From the NCBI RefSeq assembly GCF_900114445.1, contig NZ_FOTB01000001.1, forward strand, positions 554,937 through 618,936: DNA of 64,000 nt, read 5' to 3'. The number at the start of each line of letters is the position of its first letter. Position 1 is the stretch's first letter. A program made the position numbers and the translations under genes. This DNA is from Salinicoccus halodurans. Its GTDB lineage: Bacteria > Bacillota > Bacilli > Staphylococcales > Salinicoccaceae. This document shows, piece by piece, positions 10,692 to 20,793 of this stretch. The notes beneath the pieces are model-generated. The model was given only the letters and a program-made list of their open reading frames with translations. It was not told the DNA's origin and searched no databases.

Positions 10692-13322
10692 ATGAAAAAA
10701 AGAACAGGTAATGAATTAAGAGATCTTTTTCTTGAATATTTCAGCAATATGGATCACATGGTGGAACCGAGTGCACCGCTTGTGCCGATTGATGATGATT
10801 CACTGCTTTGGATCAACTCAGGTGTAGCAACGCTGAAAAAATATTTCGACGGACGTGTCATCCCTGAAAATCCGAAAATCGTCAATGCACAAAAAGCGAT
10901 CCGTACGAATGATATCGAGAACGTCGGCTTTACAGCACGCCACCATACATTCTTTGAAATGCTCGGAAACTTCTCAATCGGGGACTATTTCAAAAAGGAA
11001 GCGATTGAATATGCATGGGACTTCCTGACAAATAAAGACTATATCGGCTTCGATCCTGACCTGCTCTATGTGACGATCCATCCGGAAGATGAAGATGCCT
11101 ACAGGATTTGGAATGAGACCATCGGCCTTTCTCCTGAGCGGATCATCCGCATTGAAGGCAACTTCTGGGACATTGGTGAAGGTCCGTGCGGACCAAACAG
11201 TGAAATATTCTATGACCGCGGGACATCCTATGAACTGGATTCGCCTGCTGAAGAATTATATCCCGGCGGCGAGAATGAGAGATATCTCGAGATTTGGAAT
11301 CTGGTATTCAGTGAGTTCAATCATAATAAAGACGGTTCATACACACCGTTGCCGAAGAAGAATATTGATACCGGCATGGGCCTTGAGCGGCTGGCGAGTA
11401 TCATTCAGGACGCACCGACGAACTTCGACACCGATCTCTTCACCCCGATTCTCGGCGCCCTTGAAAAAATCAGCGGCAGCAGCTACGGACAGGATGATCA
11501 GATAGACACTGCATTCAAAGTGATCAGCGACCATATCAGGACGGTCAGTTTTGCAGTGGCTGACGGTGCGCTGCCTTCGAATGAAGGCCGCGGATATGTA
11601 CTGCGCCGCCTCATCAGACGCGCAGTGCGTTTCAGCAAGGATCTGAATATCAGACGTGCATTCATGTATGAGCTTGTCGATACCGTTGCCGAAGTCATGG
11701 GCGGGTTCTACAGCAATGTCCGGGAAAGAAAGGACTTTATCAAAGAAGTGATCAAGAAGGAAGAGGAACGTTTCCTTGTAACACTTGATGAAGGAATCCG
11801 CATATATGAAGGTCTCAGGGATGAAGCGAAGAAAAATGATTCCGTAATCAGCGGGGAGGCGGCATTCCGTCTGTATGACACATACGGATTCCCGTATGAA
11901 CTGACTAAGGAATATGCTGAAAACGACGGTCTCAAAGTCGATGAAGAAGGATTCATAGAAGAGATGAAACAGCAGCGTGAGCGTGCAAGAAATGCAAGAA
12001 AGGCCGGCGAATCCATGCAGGTCCAATCAGAAACGCTTGCTAACATCACTGCACCGAGCGTGTTCACGGGATACGATTCCAGGAAAGAAGAGGCGGTGCT
12101 CACGCATATCATCAAAGCAGACACTGCACTCGAATCTCTTTCAGAAACAGGCAGTGTTGAACTGCTGTTTGACAAGACGCCGTTTTATGCCGTAAGCGGC
12201 GGACAGATTGCGGACAGGGGAATCATCGAAAATAGAGAGGCAAAACTCGAAGTGACCTCTGTCTACAAAGCGCCGAACGGACAGAATGTGCATGTTGCAA
12301 ATCTGCTCAGCGGTACAATCAATACGGGCGCAGTGTATTCTCTTACAGTCAGCCGTAATGACCGCAACTTCATTATTAAGAACCATACTGCAACCCATCT
12401 GCTGCACCAGGCACTTAAAGATACACTCGGCGATCATGTGAATCAGGCAGGTTCACTTGTTGAAAAAGAACGTCTGCGTTTCGACTTCTCCCATCTGGAA
12501 GGGCTGTCTGAAGCAGAAATAAAGACAATCGAGGAGATTGTAAACGAAAAGATATATGAAAATATGGATGTCAGGATTTCTGAAATGCCGATTGAAGAGG
12601 CGAAAGCGAAAGGCGCAATGGCTTTATTCGGCGAAAAATACGGCAGCGTTGTCCGTGTGGTGGATATCGATGAGTATTCAGTTGAGCTGTGCGGCGGCAT
12701 TCACGTCAGAAACACGGCGGAAATCGGTCTGTTTAAAATCGTTTCCGAGTCAGGCATCGGTGCCGGTGTGCGCAGAATCGAGGCTGTGACCAGCAAATAT
12801 GCTGCAGCCACGTATAAAGCGAAAGAAGACCAGTTGCAGAAAATCGCGTCTGTGCTCAAGGTGAAGGAAAATCAGGTCACTAAAAAACTGGATGCTGTGC
12901 TTGAGGAATCCAAGGCCTTGAAAGAGGAAAACAAATCCCTCAAAGCATCCAGACAGGATGAGAAGCTCAGCAATATCGACGCACTGGCGGAAACGATTGA
13001 AGGCGTGCGGGTAATTTCTGCGGAAGTGCCGGCCGGCAATGCGAAAGAACTGAGGGAAACGATGGATAACATCAAATCCAAAGCCCAGGATGCCATCATT
13101 GCACTCGCATCCGTGAATGATGATAAAGTATCACTTGTCGTCACTGTGCCAAAAACGCTCACAGACAGGATCAAGGCAGGCGAAATCATGAAAGGCATGG
13201 CTGAAGCGGTTGACGGAAAAGGCGGGGGACGTCCGGATATGGCCCAGGGCGGCGGAACCAACCCGGCGAATATAACAATTGCATTACAATTCGTTAAAAA
13301 CCACGTTAAAAGTTCATTATAG
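10692..13322 (+). CDS. alaS: Alanyl-tRNA synthetase
   Basis: Class II synthetase charging tRNA-Ala. The catalytic domain begins within [14 protein letters not shown] and contains [18 protein letters not shown] (motif 2 region); the editing domain carries [11 protein letters not shown] and [13 protein letters not shown], which supply its zinc ligands; the C-terminal domain includes [14 protein letters not shown]. 876 residues from ATG 10692 is the normal length; GGAG at 10680-10683 fits this ATG better than the upstream GTG 10683 or ATG 10686. Expression is governed by the T-box leader. Confidence 0.97.
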   Translation: MKKRTGNELRDLFLEYFSNMDHMVEPSAPLVPIDDDSLLWINSGVATLKKYFDGRVIPENPKIVNAQKAIRTNDIENVGFTARHHTFFEMLGNFSIGDYFKKEAIEYAWDFLTNKDYIGFDPDLLYVTIHPEDEDAYRIWNETIGLSPERIIRIEGNFWDIGEGPCGPNSEIFYDRGTSYELDSPAEELYPGGENERYLEIWNLVFSEFNHNKDGSYTPLPKKNIDTGMGLERLASIIQDAPTNFDTDLFTPILGALEKISGSSYGQDDQIDTAFKVISDHIRTVSFAVADGALPSNEGRGYVLRRLIRRAVRFSKDLNIRRAFMYELVDTVAEVMGGFYSNVRERKDFIKEVIKKEEERFLVTLDEGIRIYEGLRDEAKKNDSVISGEAAFRLYDTYGFPYELTKEYAENDGLKVDEEGFIEEMKQQRERARNARKAGESMQVQSETLANITAPSVFTGYDSRKEEAVLTHIIKADTALESLSETGSVELLFDKTPFYAVSGGQIADRGIIENREAKLEVTSVYKAPNGQNVHVANLLSGTINTGAVYSLTVSRNDRNFIIKNHTATHLLHQALKDTLGDHVNQAGSLVEKERLRFDFSHLEGLSEAEIKTIEEIVNEKIYENMDVRISEMPIEEAKAKGAMALFGEKYGSVVRVVDIDEYSVELCGGIHVRNTAEIGLFKIVSESGIGAGVRRIEAVTSKYAAATYKAKEDQLQKIASVLKVKENQVTKKLDAVLEESKALKEENKSLKASRQDEKLSNIDALAETIEGVRVISAEVPAGNAKELRETMDNIKSKAQDAIIALASVNDDKVSLVVTVPKTLTDRIKAGEIMKGMAEAVDGKGGGRPDMAQGGGTNPANITIALQFVKNHVKSSL

Positions 13323-13342
13323 AGGTATATGCATGCTATAAT
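13314..13342 (+). promoter_or_regulatory. Probable extended -10 promoter of ireB-ruvX
   Basis: TGC-TATAAT with the hexamer at 13337-13342 is an extended -10 element; the -35 (TTCATT, 13314-13319) is weak. It lies just past the alaS stop. Confidence 0.5.
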
Positions 13343-13377
13343 GGAACATAAATGTTAGTAGGATGGGAGTGCTGATT

Positions 13378-13641
13378 TTGAATCAATTTGACGAAACGAT
13401 GAAGTTCAATGTTGAAGATACACAGGCACACAATGTCAAAGAAATACTCACAAATGTTTACAACACCCTGGAGGAACGCGGCTACAATCCTATCAACCAG
13501 ATTGTCGGCTATCTTCAAAGCGGTGATCCCGCTTATATCCCACGTCATAATGAAGCCCGGAACCACATACGTCATGTGGACCGCGATGAGATCATGGAAG
13601 TTCTCGTAAGAACGTATATCGAGCGGGAGATAAATGAATAG
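13378..13641 (+). CDS. ireB: IreB-family regulatory phosphoprotein (UPF0297, YrzL)
   Basis: Small conserved Firmicutes protein; in Enterococcus IreB is a substrate of the IreK Ser/Thr kinase, and that role is only inferred here. The 87-residue product shows the family core [25 protein letters not shown] 13378 ([11 protein letters not shown]) follows GGGAGTG at proper spacing; an ATG five codons earlier would sit upstream of that site. The gene is always next to ruvX and DUF1292, as here, and overlaps ruvX by 8 bases. Confidence 0.88.
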   Translation: MNQFDETMKFNVEDTQAHNVKEILTNVYNTLEERGYNPINQIVGYLQSGDPAYIPRHNEARNHIRHVDRDEIMEVLVRTYIEREINE

Positions 13642-14065
13642 AACGCTCGGTCTTGATGTTGGCACTAAAACGGTCGGGGTTGCCCTCAGTGATGCACTGG
13701 GGTGGACTGCCCAAGGTTTGACGACTCTGAAAATTGATTCTGAAAATGGTGTTTTCGGCATTGATGAAGTGGAGAAGATTGTACAGGAAAATGACGTATC
13801 CACCATCGTAGTCGGACTTCCAAAACACATGAACAACTCGATAGGCGAAAGCGGAGAACGATCCATCCATTATAGTAAATTGCTTGAAAAGAGCATGCCA
13901 GATGTTAAAATACTATTATGGGATGAGCGTCTCAGCACTGCAGGTGCCGAGAGAACGCTGTTGGAAGCGGACGTCTCCCGCAAAAAACGGAAAGCTGTAA
14001 TCGATAAGATGGCTGCTGTATTCATATTGCAGGGCTTCCTCGATAATCCAGCAAAAGGAGAATAA
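13634..14065 (+). CDS. ruvX: Putative Holliday junction resolvase / pre-16S rRNA nuclease YqgF
   Basis: RNase H-fold nuclease associated with pre-16S rRNA maturation and Holliday junction cleavage in relatives. [18 protein letters not shown] holds the first catalytic Asp; VGLPKHMNN and [11 protein letters not shown] give the other conserved acidic positions. 143 residues is standard. Start overlaps ireB and the next gene begins three bases after the stop. Confidence 0.93.
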   Translation: MNRTLGLDVGTKTVGVALSDALGWTAQGLTTLKIDSENGVFGIDEVEKIVQENDVSTIVVGLPKHMNNSIGESGERSIHYSKLLEKSMPDVKILLWDERLSTAGAERTLLEADVSRKKRKAVIDKMAAVFILQGFLDNPAKGE

Positions 14066-14068
14066 CCA

Positions 14069-14374
14069 ATGAGTCAGGAAGAAATGGATTTTAACCAGGA
14101 AGAAGAACTTCTTACGTTATATGACGAAGAAGGCAATGAAGTACTGTACCGGAAAATGCTTGAATTCCATCATCCTGAATTCGGTAAAGACTATGTAATT
14201 CTTGCCGAAGAGGGCAATTTCTCGAATGATGATGAAGAGATTGAACTCATCCCGATGATAAATGTTGCCGATGAAGATGGCGAAGGCGGAAAATTCCTGC
14301 CGGTTGAAACTGATGATGAGTGGGATATGATCGAAGAAGTGGTCAACACCCGCATGGATGACCCGGAAGAGTAG
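14069..14374 (+). CDS. yrzB: DUF1292 family protein (YrzB)
   Basis: A 101-residue, very acidic protein of unknown function. It shows the DUF1292 pattern [26 protein letters not shown], cut here to [18 protein letters not shown], followed by an acidic stretch and a short C-terminal [11 protein letters not shown]. It follows ruvX as in most Bacilli and ends at an intrinsic terminator. Confidence 0.85.
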   Translation: MSQEEMDFNQEEELLTLYDEEGNEVLYRKMLEFHHPEFGKDYVILAEEGNFSNDDEEIELIPMINVADEDGEGGKFLPVETDDEWDMIEEVVNTRMDDPEE

Positions 14375-14399
14375 GTCATTAGAAAAAGGTTACAGAATG

Positions 14400-14428
14400 G
14401 CTTCCAATGTCAATTGGAAGCTATTTTT
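14400..14428 (+). terminator. Terminator of ireB-ruvX-yrzB
   Basis: GCTTCCAAT (14400-14408), loop GTCA, ATTGGAAGC (14413-14421), then TATTTTT. Confidence 0.85.
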
Positions 14429-14444
14429 GAGATAGGAGTTTTAT

Positions 14445-15575
14445 ATGAGTAGACATGATGACATCAAATTTTCCAAAAATGTATCTTCTTACCTGTCGCT
14501 GTTTGTCATCGGAATACTGGCACTCGCTCTGATCATTGCAGCAATCGTGATTTATATGTACATAAAATCAGGCAGTGAACCTCTTGATGCCAATTCAACG
14601 GAGACAAAACAGGTTGTCATTGAACAGGGCGCGTCATCTGAAATGATTGGGCAGCAACTGGAAGAAGAAGGCATCATAAGGAATGGAATGATGTTTGAGT
14701 ATTTTCTTAAGCTGAACAGCATCACCGACTATCATGCCGGTGAGTACGAACTTTCGCCAAGTATGGATTTTGAACAGATTGCAAAGACTCTTGAAACAGG
14801 GCGGGTCTATCAGGAAGTCCTGTATCGTCTGACCATACCTGAGGGTTATTCGGTTGAAGAGATAGCGGCACAGGCTGAAGAACAGCTGCCCATTTCTTCG
14901 GATCGTTTTATGGAATTGATGGAAGATGAAGAATTTATCAAATCCCTCATCGAAGAGTACCCTGAAATGCTGACGGATGAAATACTGGATGAAGAGGTGA
15001 AATTCCCGCTGGAAGGCTATCTTTACCCGGCGACATATGATATTACAGAGGAAGAGCCGAAAATTGAGAACCTCGTCCGTAAAATGCTGGATGCCACGAA
15101 AGCCAACAGTTACAGTGTTTATAACTCAGTGGACAGCTACAGCATCAATGTAGAGGGCGAAAACAAAGATCTCACATTCCATGAGTTCCTCACCCTTTCT
15201 TCACTGGTTGAAAAAGAAGCCACTTCACTTGCGGACCGCTCCAAGATTGCGAGCGTATTTCTGAACAGGATGTCTGAAACGCCGAGTATGCCGCTTCAGA
15301 CAGACCCGACAGTCCTGTATGCCCTCGGTGAACACCAGGAACGTACATTATTTGAAGACCTTGAGGTTGAAGATCCTTATAACACCTATATCAATACTGG
15401 ATTGCCACCGGGACCCATTGCTTCTCCGGGCCTTGAATCACTGCAGAGTACAATGAATCCTTCCAATACGGATTATTATTACTTCCTTGCAGACAGCGAA
15501 GGGAACAACCACTTTGCAAGAACTTTCGAGGAACATGTAGAAAACAGGGAAAAATATATTAATAATCAGGAGTAG
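14445..15575 (+). CDS. mltG: Endolytic murein transglycosylase MltG
   Basis: Membrane-anchored lytic transglycosylase that cleaves nascent peptidoglycan. One membrane segment spans about residues 18-43 (LSLFVIGILALALIIAAIVI), leaving the bulk outside. The YceG domain includes the LysM-like front part and the catalytic region LSSLVEKEATSLADRSKIA, where the Glu in VEKEA is the expected catalytic residue, and ends with PGPIASPGLESLQ. 376 residues fits the family. AGGAG precedes the ATG. It stands between two terminators. Confidence 0.93.
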   Translation: MSRHDDIKFSKNVSSYLSLFVIGILALALIIAAIVIYMYIKSGSEPLDANSTETKQVVIEQGASSEMIGQQLEEEGIIRNGMMFEYFLKLNSITDYHAGEYELSPSMDFEQIAKTLETGRVYQEVLYRLTIPEGYSVEEIAAQAEEQLPISSDRFMELMEDEEFIKSLIEEYPEMLTDEILDEEVKFPLEGYLYPATYDITEEEPKIENLVRKMLDATKANSYSVYNSVDSYSINVEGENKDLTFHEFLTLSSLVEKEATSLADRSKIASVFLNRMSETPSMPLQTDPTVLYALGEHQERTLFEDLEVEDPYNTYINTGLPPGPIASPGLESLQSTMNPSNTDYYYFLADSEGNNHFARTFEEHVENREKYINNQE

Positions 15576-15589
15576 TTGGTAAAAGTATC

Positions 15590-15618
15590 TTTTCAAGTGA
15601 TATAAACTGTGCTACTAT
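15590..15618 (+). promoter_or_regulatory. Possible promoter between mltG and trmR
   Basis: TTTTCA (15590-15595), 17 bp, TACTAT (15613-15618) with TGC directly before it (extended -10). It lies upstream of the hairpin at 15637-15671. Confidence 0.35.
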
Positions 15619-15636
15619 GAATTGTGATAAATACAG

Positions 15637-15671
15637 CAACTGATAACTTCCGTTATCAGTTGTATTTTTTA
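15637..15671 (+). terminator. Terminator hairpin between mltG and trmR
   Basis: CAACTGATAAC (15637-15647), loop TTCC, GTTATCAGTTG (15652-15662), then a T-rich tail. It ends only 14 bases before the trmR ATG, so it may act on mltG read-through or inside a trmR leader. Confidence 0.8.
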
Positions 15672-15685
15672 TATGTGGTGAGGAC

Positions 15686-16327
15686 ATGGAAATATTTGAA
15701 TATATAGAGAAGATGAACAGCAGACCTGAACTGTTTCCTGATATGCTCGCCTATGCCGTGGAACATAAAGTGCCGATCATGGATCCCGACGCACTGCAGG
15801 TGATGAAACATTACATGCATCTTACCGGTTCGAGATACATATTGGAAATCGGTACTGCCATCGGCTACAGTGCAATGCATATGCTTTCGGTAAGTGACGA
15901 TGTGAAAGTCGTGACGATAGAAAAGAATGAGGACAGTTACAGGACAGCCCGTGATTTTTTCAAAAACCATGGTGTGGCAGCAAGGGTTGAATCGATTCTC
16001 GGAGATGCCAAAGAAGTTGGAACCGGGAGTCTGTCCGACACTCCTTTCGATATGCTGTTCATAGATGCCTCCAAGGGCAATAATGAATACTTTTTCGAAA
16101 CCTTCAGTCCATTGGTCAAAGATGGCGGGCTGATCATCGTGGATAATATTCTGTTGAGAGGACTGGTGGTGGAAGAAGAGATCCAGTCAAGAAACAGGCG
16201 GCGGATGAAAGAGAAAGTCGATATGTTCAATAAAAGAATCGCTGCGTCGGGAATGCTTTCATCATTTTTACCCGTCGGCGACGGACTGCTTATCATCAGT
16301 AAAAAGGAAGAGGGAACGAACGCATGA
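15686..16327 (+). CDS. trmR: tRNA 5-hydroxyuridine methyltransferase (YrrM)
   Basis: SAM-dependent O-methyltransferase of the family that converts ho5U34 to mo5U34 in B. subtilis tRNAs. The SAM motif is [14 protein letters not shown] (residues about 53-66) and [16 protein letters not shown] carries the metal-binding acidic residues. 213 residues is normal. Its last four bases overlap the udk ATG. In B. subtilis, and as I recall Staphylococcus, two U32 peptidase-like genes (trhP) that make ho5U lie between trmR and udk; here they are absent. Confidence 0.9.
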   Translation: MEIFEYIEKMNSRPELFPDMLAYAVEHKVPIMDPDALQVMKHYMHLTGSRYILEIGTAIGYSAMHMLSVSDDVKVVTIEKNEDSYRTARDFFKNHGVAARVESILGDAKEVGTGSLSDTPFDMLFIDASKGNNEYFFETFSPLVKDGGLIIVDNILLRGLVVEEEIQSRNRRRMKEKVDMFNKRIAASGMLSSFLPVGDGLLIISKKEEGTNA

Positions 16328-16944
16328 AAAGACCGACGATTATAGGGATAGCCGGGGGATCCGGGTCGGGTAAGACTTCAGTTACCAGAAAAATAATGGA
16401 ATCATTGAACGGTCACAGTGTAGTGCTGATCGAACAGGATTATTACTATAAGGACCAGAGTGATAAAACTTTTGAAGAACGTCTGCAGACGAACTACGAT
16501 CATCCATTTGCATTTGATAATGACCTTCTCATTTCTCATATCATGCGGCTTTTAGATCGTGAGCCTGTTGAAGTGCCAACGTACAATTACGAAATCCATA
16601 CGAGAAGTGACGAAACGATTTTGGTCGAACCCAAAGATGTAATCATCATCGAGGGGATATTTGCATTGGAGAATGAAAAACTCAGAGATCTGATGGATGT
16701 AAAACTTTATGTGGATACTGATTCCGATATCAGAATTCTTCGGCGTATGCAGCGGGATATTGAAAAACGCGGCCGCACGATGGATTCTGTAATCAATCAG
16801 TATTTGACGGTCGTACGGCCGATGCATCTGCAGTTCATCGAGCCGACAAAACGCTTCAGTGATATCATCATACCTGAGGGCGGAGAGAACAATGTCGCCA
16901 TCGACCTGATAACAACCAAGATCCGAACACTGATTGACAATTAA
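16324..16944 (+). CDS. udk: Uridine kinase
   Basis: Pyrimidine salvage kinase phosphorylating uridine and cytidine. The P-loop [13 protein letters not shown] is at residues 8-20; [10 protein letters not shown] and [12 protein letters not shown] are the nucleoside-binding segments, and RDIEKRGRT is the lid. 206 residues is typical. ATG overlaps the trmR stop (ATGA); greA follows after a 38-base gap with its own ribosome site. Confidence 0.96.
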   Translation: MKRPTIIGIAGGSGSGKTSVTRKIMESLNGHSVVLIEQDYYYKDQSDKTFEERLQTNYDHPFAFDNDLLISHIMRLLDREPVEVPTYNYEIHTRSDETILVEPKDVIIIEGIFALENEKLRDLMDVKLYVDTDSDIRILRRMQRDIEKRGRTMDSVINQYLTVVRPMHLQFIEPTKRFSDIIIPEGGENNVAIDLITTKIRTLIDN

Positions 16945-16982
16945 TATTTTTAAAAAACATATAAGTATACGGAGGAATTATA

Positions 16983-17459
16983 ATGGATATGCAAAAAGAA
17001 TTTCCGATGACACAGAGTGGTTATGAACAATTACAGGAGGAGCTTGAACAGCTGAAGACTGTCAAACGTCCTGAAGTTGTTGAAAAGATCAAAGTTGCAA
17101 GAAGTTTCGGAGACCTTTCCGAGAACTCTGAATACGATGCAGCAAAAGACGAGCAGGGCTTTGTAGAGCAGGAGATTACAAAGATCGAAGATATGCTGCG
17201 CCACGCTAAAATCATTGAAGAGAGCAACAATACGAATGAAGTTCAGCTTGGTAAAACGGTAACATTCACTGAGCTTCCTGATGGGGATAAAGAACAGTAC
17301 CAAATTGTAGGCAGTGCGGAAGCCAATCCTTTTGAAGGCAAAATTTCCAACGAATCACCGATTGCCAAAGCGCTGCTTGGTGCAAAACTCAAAGATGAAA
17401 TCAACGTTCCGCTCCCAAATGGCAATGACATGAAAGTTAAGATCGTATCCATTGACTAA
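16983..17459 (+). CDS. greA: Transcription elongation factor GreA
   Basis: Rescues backtracked RNA polymerase by stimulating transcript cleavage. The N-terminal coiled coil (residues 8-78) includes [20 protein letters not shown] and the tip acidic residues in [15 protein letters not shown]; the C-terminal FKBP-like domain carries [13 protein letters not shown]. 158 residues as expected. GGAGG seven bases before the ATG. The final codons overlap the TTG start of mtnN. Confidence 0.97.
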   Translation: MDMQKEFPMTQSGYEQLQEELEQLKTVKRPEVVEKIKVARSFGDLSENSEYDAAKDEQGFVEQEITKIEDMLRHAKIIEESNNTNEVQLGKTVTFTELPDGDKEQYQIVGSAEANPFEGKISNESPIAKALLGAKLKDEINVPLPNGNDMKVKIVSID

Positions 17460-18156
17460 TAACAGCATCATAGGAATCATCGGTGCGATGAAACCGGAAG
17501 TTGATATCCTGAAGGAGTGGATGGATATCAGCGCCACTGACACCATTGCGCATGCGAAAGTATACAGAGGCCGGCTCGAAGGCCGGGAAGTGGCTCTGGT
17601 TGAAAGTGGCATAGGCAAAGTGAATGCCAGTATGATCACTGCACTTTTAATAGAAAGATACGATGTACGCATCGTAATCAACACCGGAGTGGCGGGCGCC
17701 TTATCCAGTAAACTTGATGTGACTGATATGGTTGTCAGTACATCCGTGCTCCACCATGATGTTGACGCTGTGGAGTTTGGTTATGAGCTTGGTCAGGTTC
17801 CTGGCATGCCTAAATTCTATCTGGCTGACAAAGGGCTTGCCAAACTTGCTCTGGAAGCGATCAGCAGAGATCCGGATATTGAAGGTCACGGAGGTCTGGT
17901 TGTAAGCGGTGATTCCTTTGTGAGCAGCACTGCACAGAAAAAATCAATCACGGGTAACTTCCGGCAGGCCCTGGCAGTCGACATGGAATCTGCGGCCATT
18001 GCACAGACCTGCTATCAATATTCGACATCTTTTGTCATCATCAGATCGGTTTCCGACAAAGCAGATGATTCTGCGGATATGACATATGACGAATTTTTAG
18101 CGAAAGCTTGTATTCATTCGTCTGAAGTTGTAAAATCATTATTGAAGGACTTGTAA
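17452..18156 (+). CDS. mtnN: 5'-methylthioadenosine/S-adenosylhomocysteine nucleosidase
   Basis: Cleaves MTA and SAH to adenine and thio-sugars, clearing by-products of SAM use and feeding S-ribosylhomocysteine to LuxS. Family marks: [13 protein letters not shown] at the N terminus, NTGVAGAL (residues about 72-79) and the catalytic region [11 protein letters not shown] and [11 protein letters not shown] with its Asp. 234 residues. The start appears to be TTG 17452, which overlaps the greA stop by 8 bases; no strong ribosome site is visible, so coupling to greA is likely. Confidence 0.93.
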   Translation: MTNNSIIGIIGAMKPEVDILKEWMDISATDTIAHAKVYRGRLEGREVALVESGIGKVNASMITALLIERYDVRIVINTGVAGALSSKLDVTDMVVSTSVLHHDVDAVEFGYELGQVPGMPKFYLADKGLAKLALEAISRDPDIEGHGGLVVSGDSFVSSTAQKKSITGNFRQALAVDMESAAIAQTCYQYSTSFVIIRSVSDKADDSADMTYDEFLAKACIHSSEVVKSLLKDL

Positions 18157-18171
18157 TTTGGAGGGATATCC

Positions 18172-18270
18172 ATGCTTTTTCTCATGATCATTTCAATCGT
18201 CATTACAGTCGGTATCGGATACCTGGTCTACAGGGATACTGAAACAGAAGATAATGAAATCATTGAATAA
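18172..18270 (+). CDS. Small single-pass membrane peptide, 32 residues
   Basis: ATG 18172 follows GGAGG (18160-18164) at ideal spacing and encodes MLFLMIISIVITVGIGYLVY, then a charged tail RDTETEDNEIIE. The first 20 residues form one membrane helix and the tail is strongly acidic. It starts 15 bases after mtnN and ends just before an intrinsic terminator, so it is the last cistron of the udk-greA-mtnN group. I do not recognise the family. Confidence 0.7.
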   Translation: MLFLMIISIVITVGIGYLVYRDTETEDNEIIE

Positions 18271-18275
18271 TCCAT

Positions 18276-18308
18276 AAAGCGCCTTAATTTATTAAGGCGC
18301 TTTTAATT
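18276..18308 (+). terminator. Terminator after mtnN and the small peptide gene
   Basis: AAGCGCCTTAA (18277-18287), short loop, TTAAGGCGCTT (18292-18302), then TTAATTTT. Confidence 0.85.
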
Positions 18309-18349
18309 TTGTGTTAAAATATAGGAAAACTCATCAGAGGTGCAGTATA

Positions 18350-18871
18350 TTGAAGCTCTTAGAAAAATACTTCCTGCCCAGTGACCATGTAAAGCATTTT
18401 TACACCATCACTCCTGAATATTTGAAAGAACGGGGCATCAGGGCAGTGATTACTGATTTGGATAATACCCTTGTCGGATTCGATGAAGCACACGCAAATG
18501 AAGTTGTCATCAATTGGTTCAAATCTTTAAATGCTCATGATATAAAAGTGGCAATTGTCTCAAACGGCAACAGAACCCGTGTGAGCGGATTTTGTGACCC
18601 GCATGACATCGATTATATATTCAGTGCAAAAAAACCTTTGGGTAAGGCGTTTAGAAAAGCGATACGTATGATGGATGTTGAAGCCTCAGATACTGTTATG
18701 ATCGGAGATCAGCTTATGACTGATATTTTCGGAGCCAACAGAGCAGGACTTGAAAGCATACTCGTCCTTCCGGTCAAAAAGAAAGATGGATGGGCGACAC
18801 TGCTGAACCGCAGGATAGAGAGACGGATTATGAAGTACTTCGACCGTAAAGGTCTGATCAATTGGGGGTAA
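18350..18871 (+). CDS. yqeG: YqeG family HAD-IIIA phosphatase
   Basis: HAD-superfamily hydrolase of unconfirmed physiological substrate. The nucleophile motif is ITDLDNTLVGFD (Asp residues near 35 and 37), motif II is VSNGN, and motif III is MIGDQLMTDIFGANRAGL. 173 residues from TTG 18350 (MKLLEKYFLPSDHV), preceded by AGAGG at 18336-18340; the open frame extends 13 codons upstream without a ribosome site. First gene of the conserved yqeG-yqeH-aroE-yhbY-nadD-yqeK-rsfS run. Confidence 0.92.
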   Translation: MKLLEKYFLPSDHVKHFYTITPEYLKERGIRAVITDLDNTLVGFDEAHANEVVINWFKSLNAHDIKVAIVSNGNRTRVSGFCDPHDIDYIFSAKKPLGKAFRKAIRMMDVEASDTVMIGDQLMTDIFGANRAGLESILVLPVKKKDGWATLLNRRIERRIMKYFDRKGLINWG

Positions 18872-18877
18872 TAAAGT

Positions 18878-19984
18878 TTGGAACAGCTTAAATGTATCGG
18901 CTGCGGCGCAGCGCTGCAGCCGGAAGATGAAACGAAACCTGGATTCATACCGGCGAGCGGCATGAATAAGGAAGACGCTATATGCAAAAGATGCTATCGT
19001 CTCAAGCATTACAATGAAGTAATGGATCTGGATGTTGATTCCGGGGACTTCATGGCGATGCTCAATGCACTTTATGAGACGGACGGTCTGATTGTCAAGG
19101 TGCTTGACGTCTTCGACTTCAACGGCAGCATCATTCCTTCATTCAATAGGATTGTAGGAGATAAAAAAGTGCTTGCAGTCATCAATAAGATAGACCTGCT
19201 GCCGAAATCGGTCAACAGGAACAGGGTGGTTCACAGAGCTAAACACATGCTCAGTGAAGCCGGTATCAAAGCCGTTGACACTGTAGTAATCAGCGCCAGG
19301 AAGAATGAAGGCATAGACATGCTGGTCAGGAAAATGTCTGAAATGGCTGACGGTCAGGACGTGTACGTCGTCGGAACGACCAATGTCGGTAAATCGACGC
19401 TGATCAACAAGTTGATTGAGAATACTACAGGGGATAAGGAGGTCATCACCACCAGCAAGTTTCCGGGGACGACACTGGACTTGATTGATATACCGCTCGG
19501 TCCGGATTCATTCATCTTTGATACACCAGGCGTAGTCGTAAAATCACAAATGGCACATTATGTGCATAAAGATTCCCTTAAATTCATCACACCGGTCAAA
19601 GAGATAAAATCAAAAGGCTTTCAGCTTAATGCCGGGCAGACTTTATTCATCTCGAATCTTGCAAGGGTGGACTTCACGGAAGGCGAACGCAACAGTTTTA
19701 ATGTATATGCTTCAGATAAAGTGAACATCCATCGGACAAAACTGGAGAATGCGGATGAATTTTATGAGAAGCATTATAACGGCCTGCTGGCACCGCCGGA
19801 AATCGACCGTCCTTATTTGTCCGAAGATTATTCCGAGTTCGAATTCAGTGCGGACAGTGACAGTGATCTGTCTATCAGCGGTCTTGCATTTGTGTCCATA
19901 GGTGCAGGAGCAAAAATACGTGTCAGGGTTCCAAAGGGTGTGGATGTTGTTTTAAGGCCGACTATATTTAAAGGTGGGCTATGA
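18878..19984 (+). CDS. yqeH: Circularly permuted GTPase YqeH, ribosome biogenesis
   Basis: GTPase needed for 30S assembly in B. subtilis. The N-terminal zinc finger is CIGCGAALQ with CKRCYRL. The GTPase motifs come in permuted order, G4 NKIDLLP (about residue 105) before G1 VGTTNVGKSTLIN (about residue 167) and G3 DTPGVV, which defines the family. The C-terminal third is the RNA/peptide-binding part. TTG 18878 is the only suitable start; 368 residues is normal. The stop overlaps the aroE ATG. Confidence 0.95.
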   Translation: MEQLKCIGCGAALQPEDETKPGFIPASGMNKEDAICKRCYRLKHYNEVMDLDVDSGDFMAMLNALYETDGLIVKVLDVFDFNGSIIPSFNRIVGDKKVLAVINKIDLLPKSVNRNRVVHRAKHMLSEAGIKAVDTVVISARKNEGIDMLVRKMSEMADGQDVYVVGTTNVGKSTLINKLIENTTGDKEVITTSKFPGTTLDLIDIPLGPDSFIFDTPGVVVKSQMAHYVHKDSLKFITPVKEIKSKGFQLNAGQTLFISNLARVDFTEGERNSFNVYASDKVNIHRTKLENADEFYEKHYNGLLAPPEIDRPYLSEDYSEFEFSADSDSDLSISGLAFVSIGAGAKIRVRVPKGVDVVLRPTIFKGGL

Positions 19985-20793
19985 TGGGTAGATATGCAGT
20001 AATAGGACACCCGATTTCACATACACTGTCTCCGCTCATCCATCATGCAAACTTCGATGCAAAAGGAACCGATGATGAATATAAGGCGCTGGATATATCC
20101 GCGGATCAGCTGAAGTTCATCAGAGAGATAGCCGTGCGGGAAGCTCTTGACGGATTCAACGTCACAATCCCTCATAAAGAGACGATAATGGAGTTTCTGG
20201 ATGAAATAGATGAGGGTGCAAGAATGATTGGCGCCGTGAATACAGTAGCTGTCAAAGATGGTGTTTTCAAAGGATACAACACTGATATTTCAGGGTATAT
20301 GAATGCATTCACAGCACGTTTCGGGGAACAGAAACGAAAAGTCCTCATCATCGGTGCCGGCGGGGCTGCGAAAGCGGTGCAGAGGGCGCACAGTGACCAC
20401 GGAGATGACGTGACTGTCGCTGCGAGGAGAAAAGAAAGTTTCGCACAGTTTAAAACTGATGATTTCACACCGTTGCTGATTGAAGATATTTCGATTCAAA
20501 ACCAATATGACGCAATCATTAATACGACACCTGTCGGCATGAAAGATGAAGATGTCTTTGAAGTTATGCATATCCCTGCGACGATTGTCAAAGAGGACAC
20601 TATCGGCATGGATCTGATATATCAGCCCGGATGTACAATATTCTTATCTTATTTTAATGGGAAAAATGCGATGAATGGTCTGCCGATGCTGGTTTCACAG
20701 GCAATGGACGCCTACACTATATGGACCGGCAAAAAGGGCGACTATGAAGCTGCAAATAAAAAATGCAAGGAATACTTTGGAGGTAAATCATGA
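19981..20793 (+). CDS. aroE: Shikimate dehydrogenase
   Basis: NADPH-dependent reduction of 3-dehydroshikimate in the chorismate pathway. GHPISHTLSPLIHH binds shikimate, FNVTIPHKE holds the catalytic Lys (about residue 66) and GAGGAAKAVQ is the NADP loop. 270 residues. Overlaps yqeH and yhbY by four bases each (ATGA junctions). Confidence 0.95.
   Translation: MMGRYAVIGHPISHTLSPLIHHANFDAKGTDDEYKALDISADQLKFIREIAVREALDGFNVTIPHKETIMEFLDEIDEGARMIGAVNTVAVKDGVFKGYNTDISGYMNAFTARFGEQKRKVLIIGAGGAAKAVQRAHSDHGDDVTVAARRKESFAQFKTDDFTPLLIEDISIQNQYDAIINTTPVGMKDEDVFEVMHIPATIVKEDTIGMDLIYQPGCTIFLSYFNGKNAMNGLPMLVSQAMDAYTIWTGKKGDYEAANKKCKEYFGGKS

Noticed and set aside
11337-12026. Open frame of 229 codons antisense to alaS
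   Set aside because: Shadow of alaS; composition is unlike real proteins here and there is no start signal.
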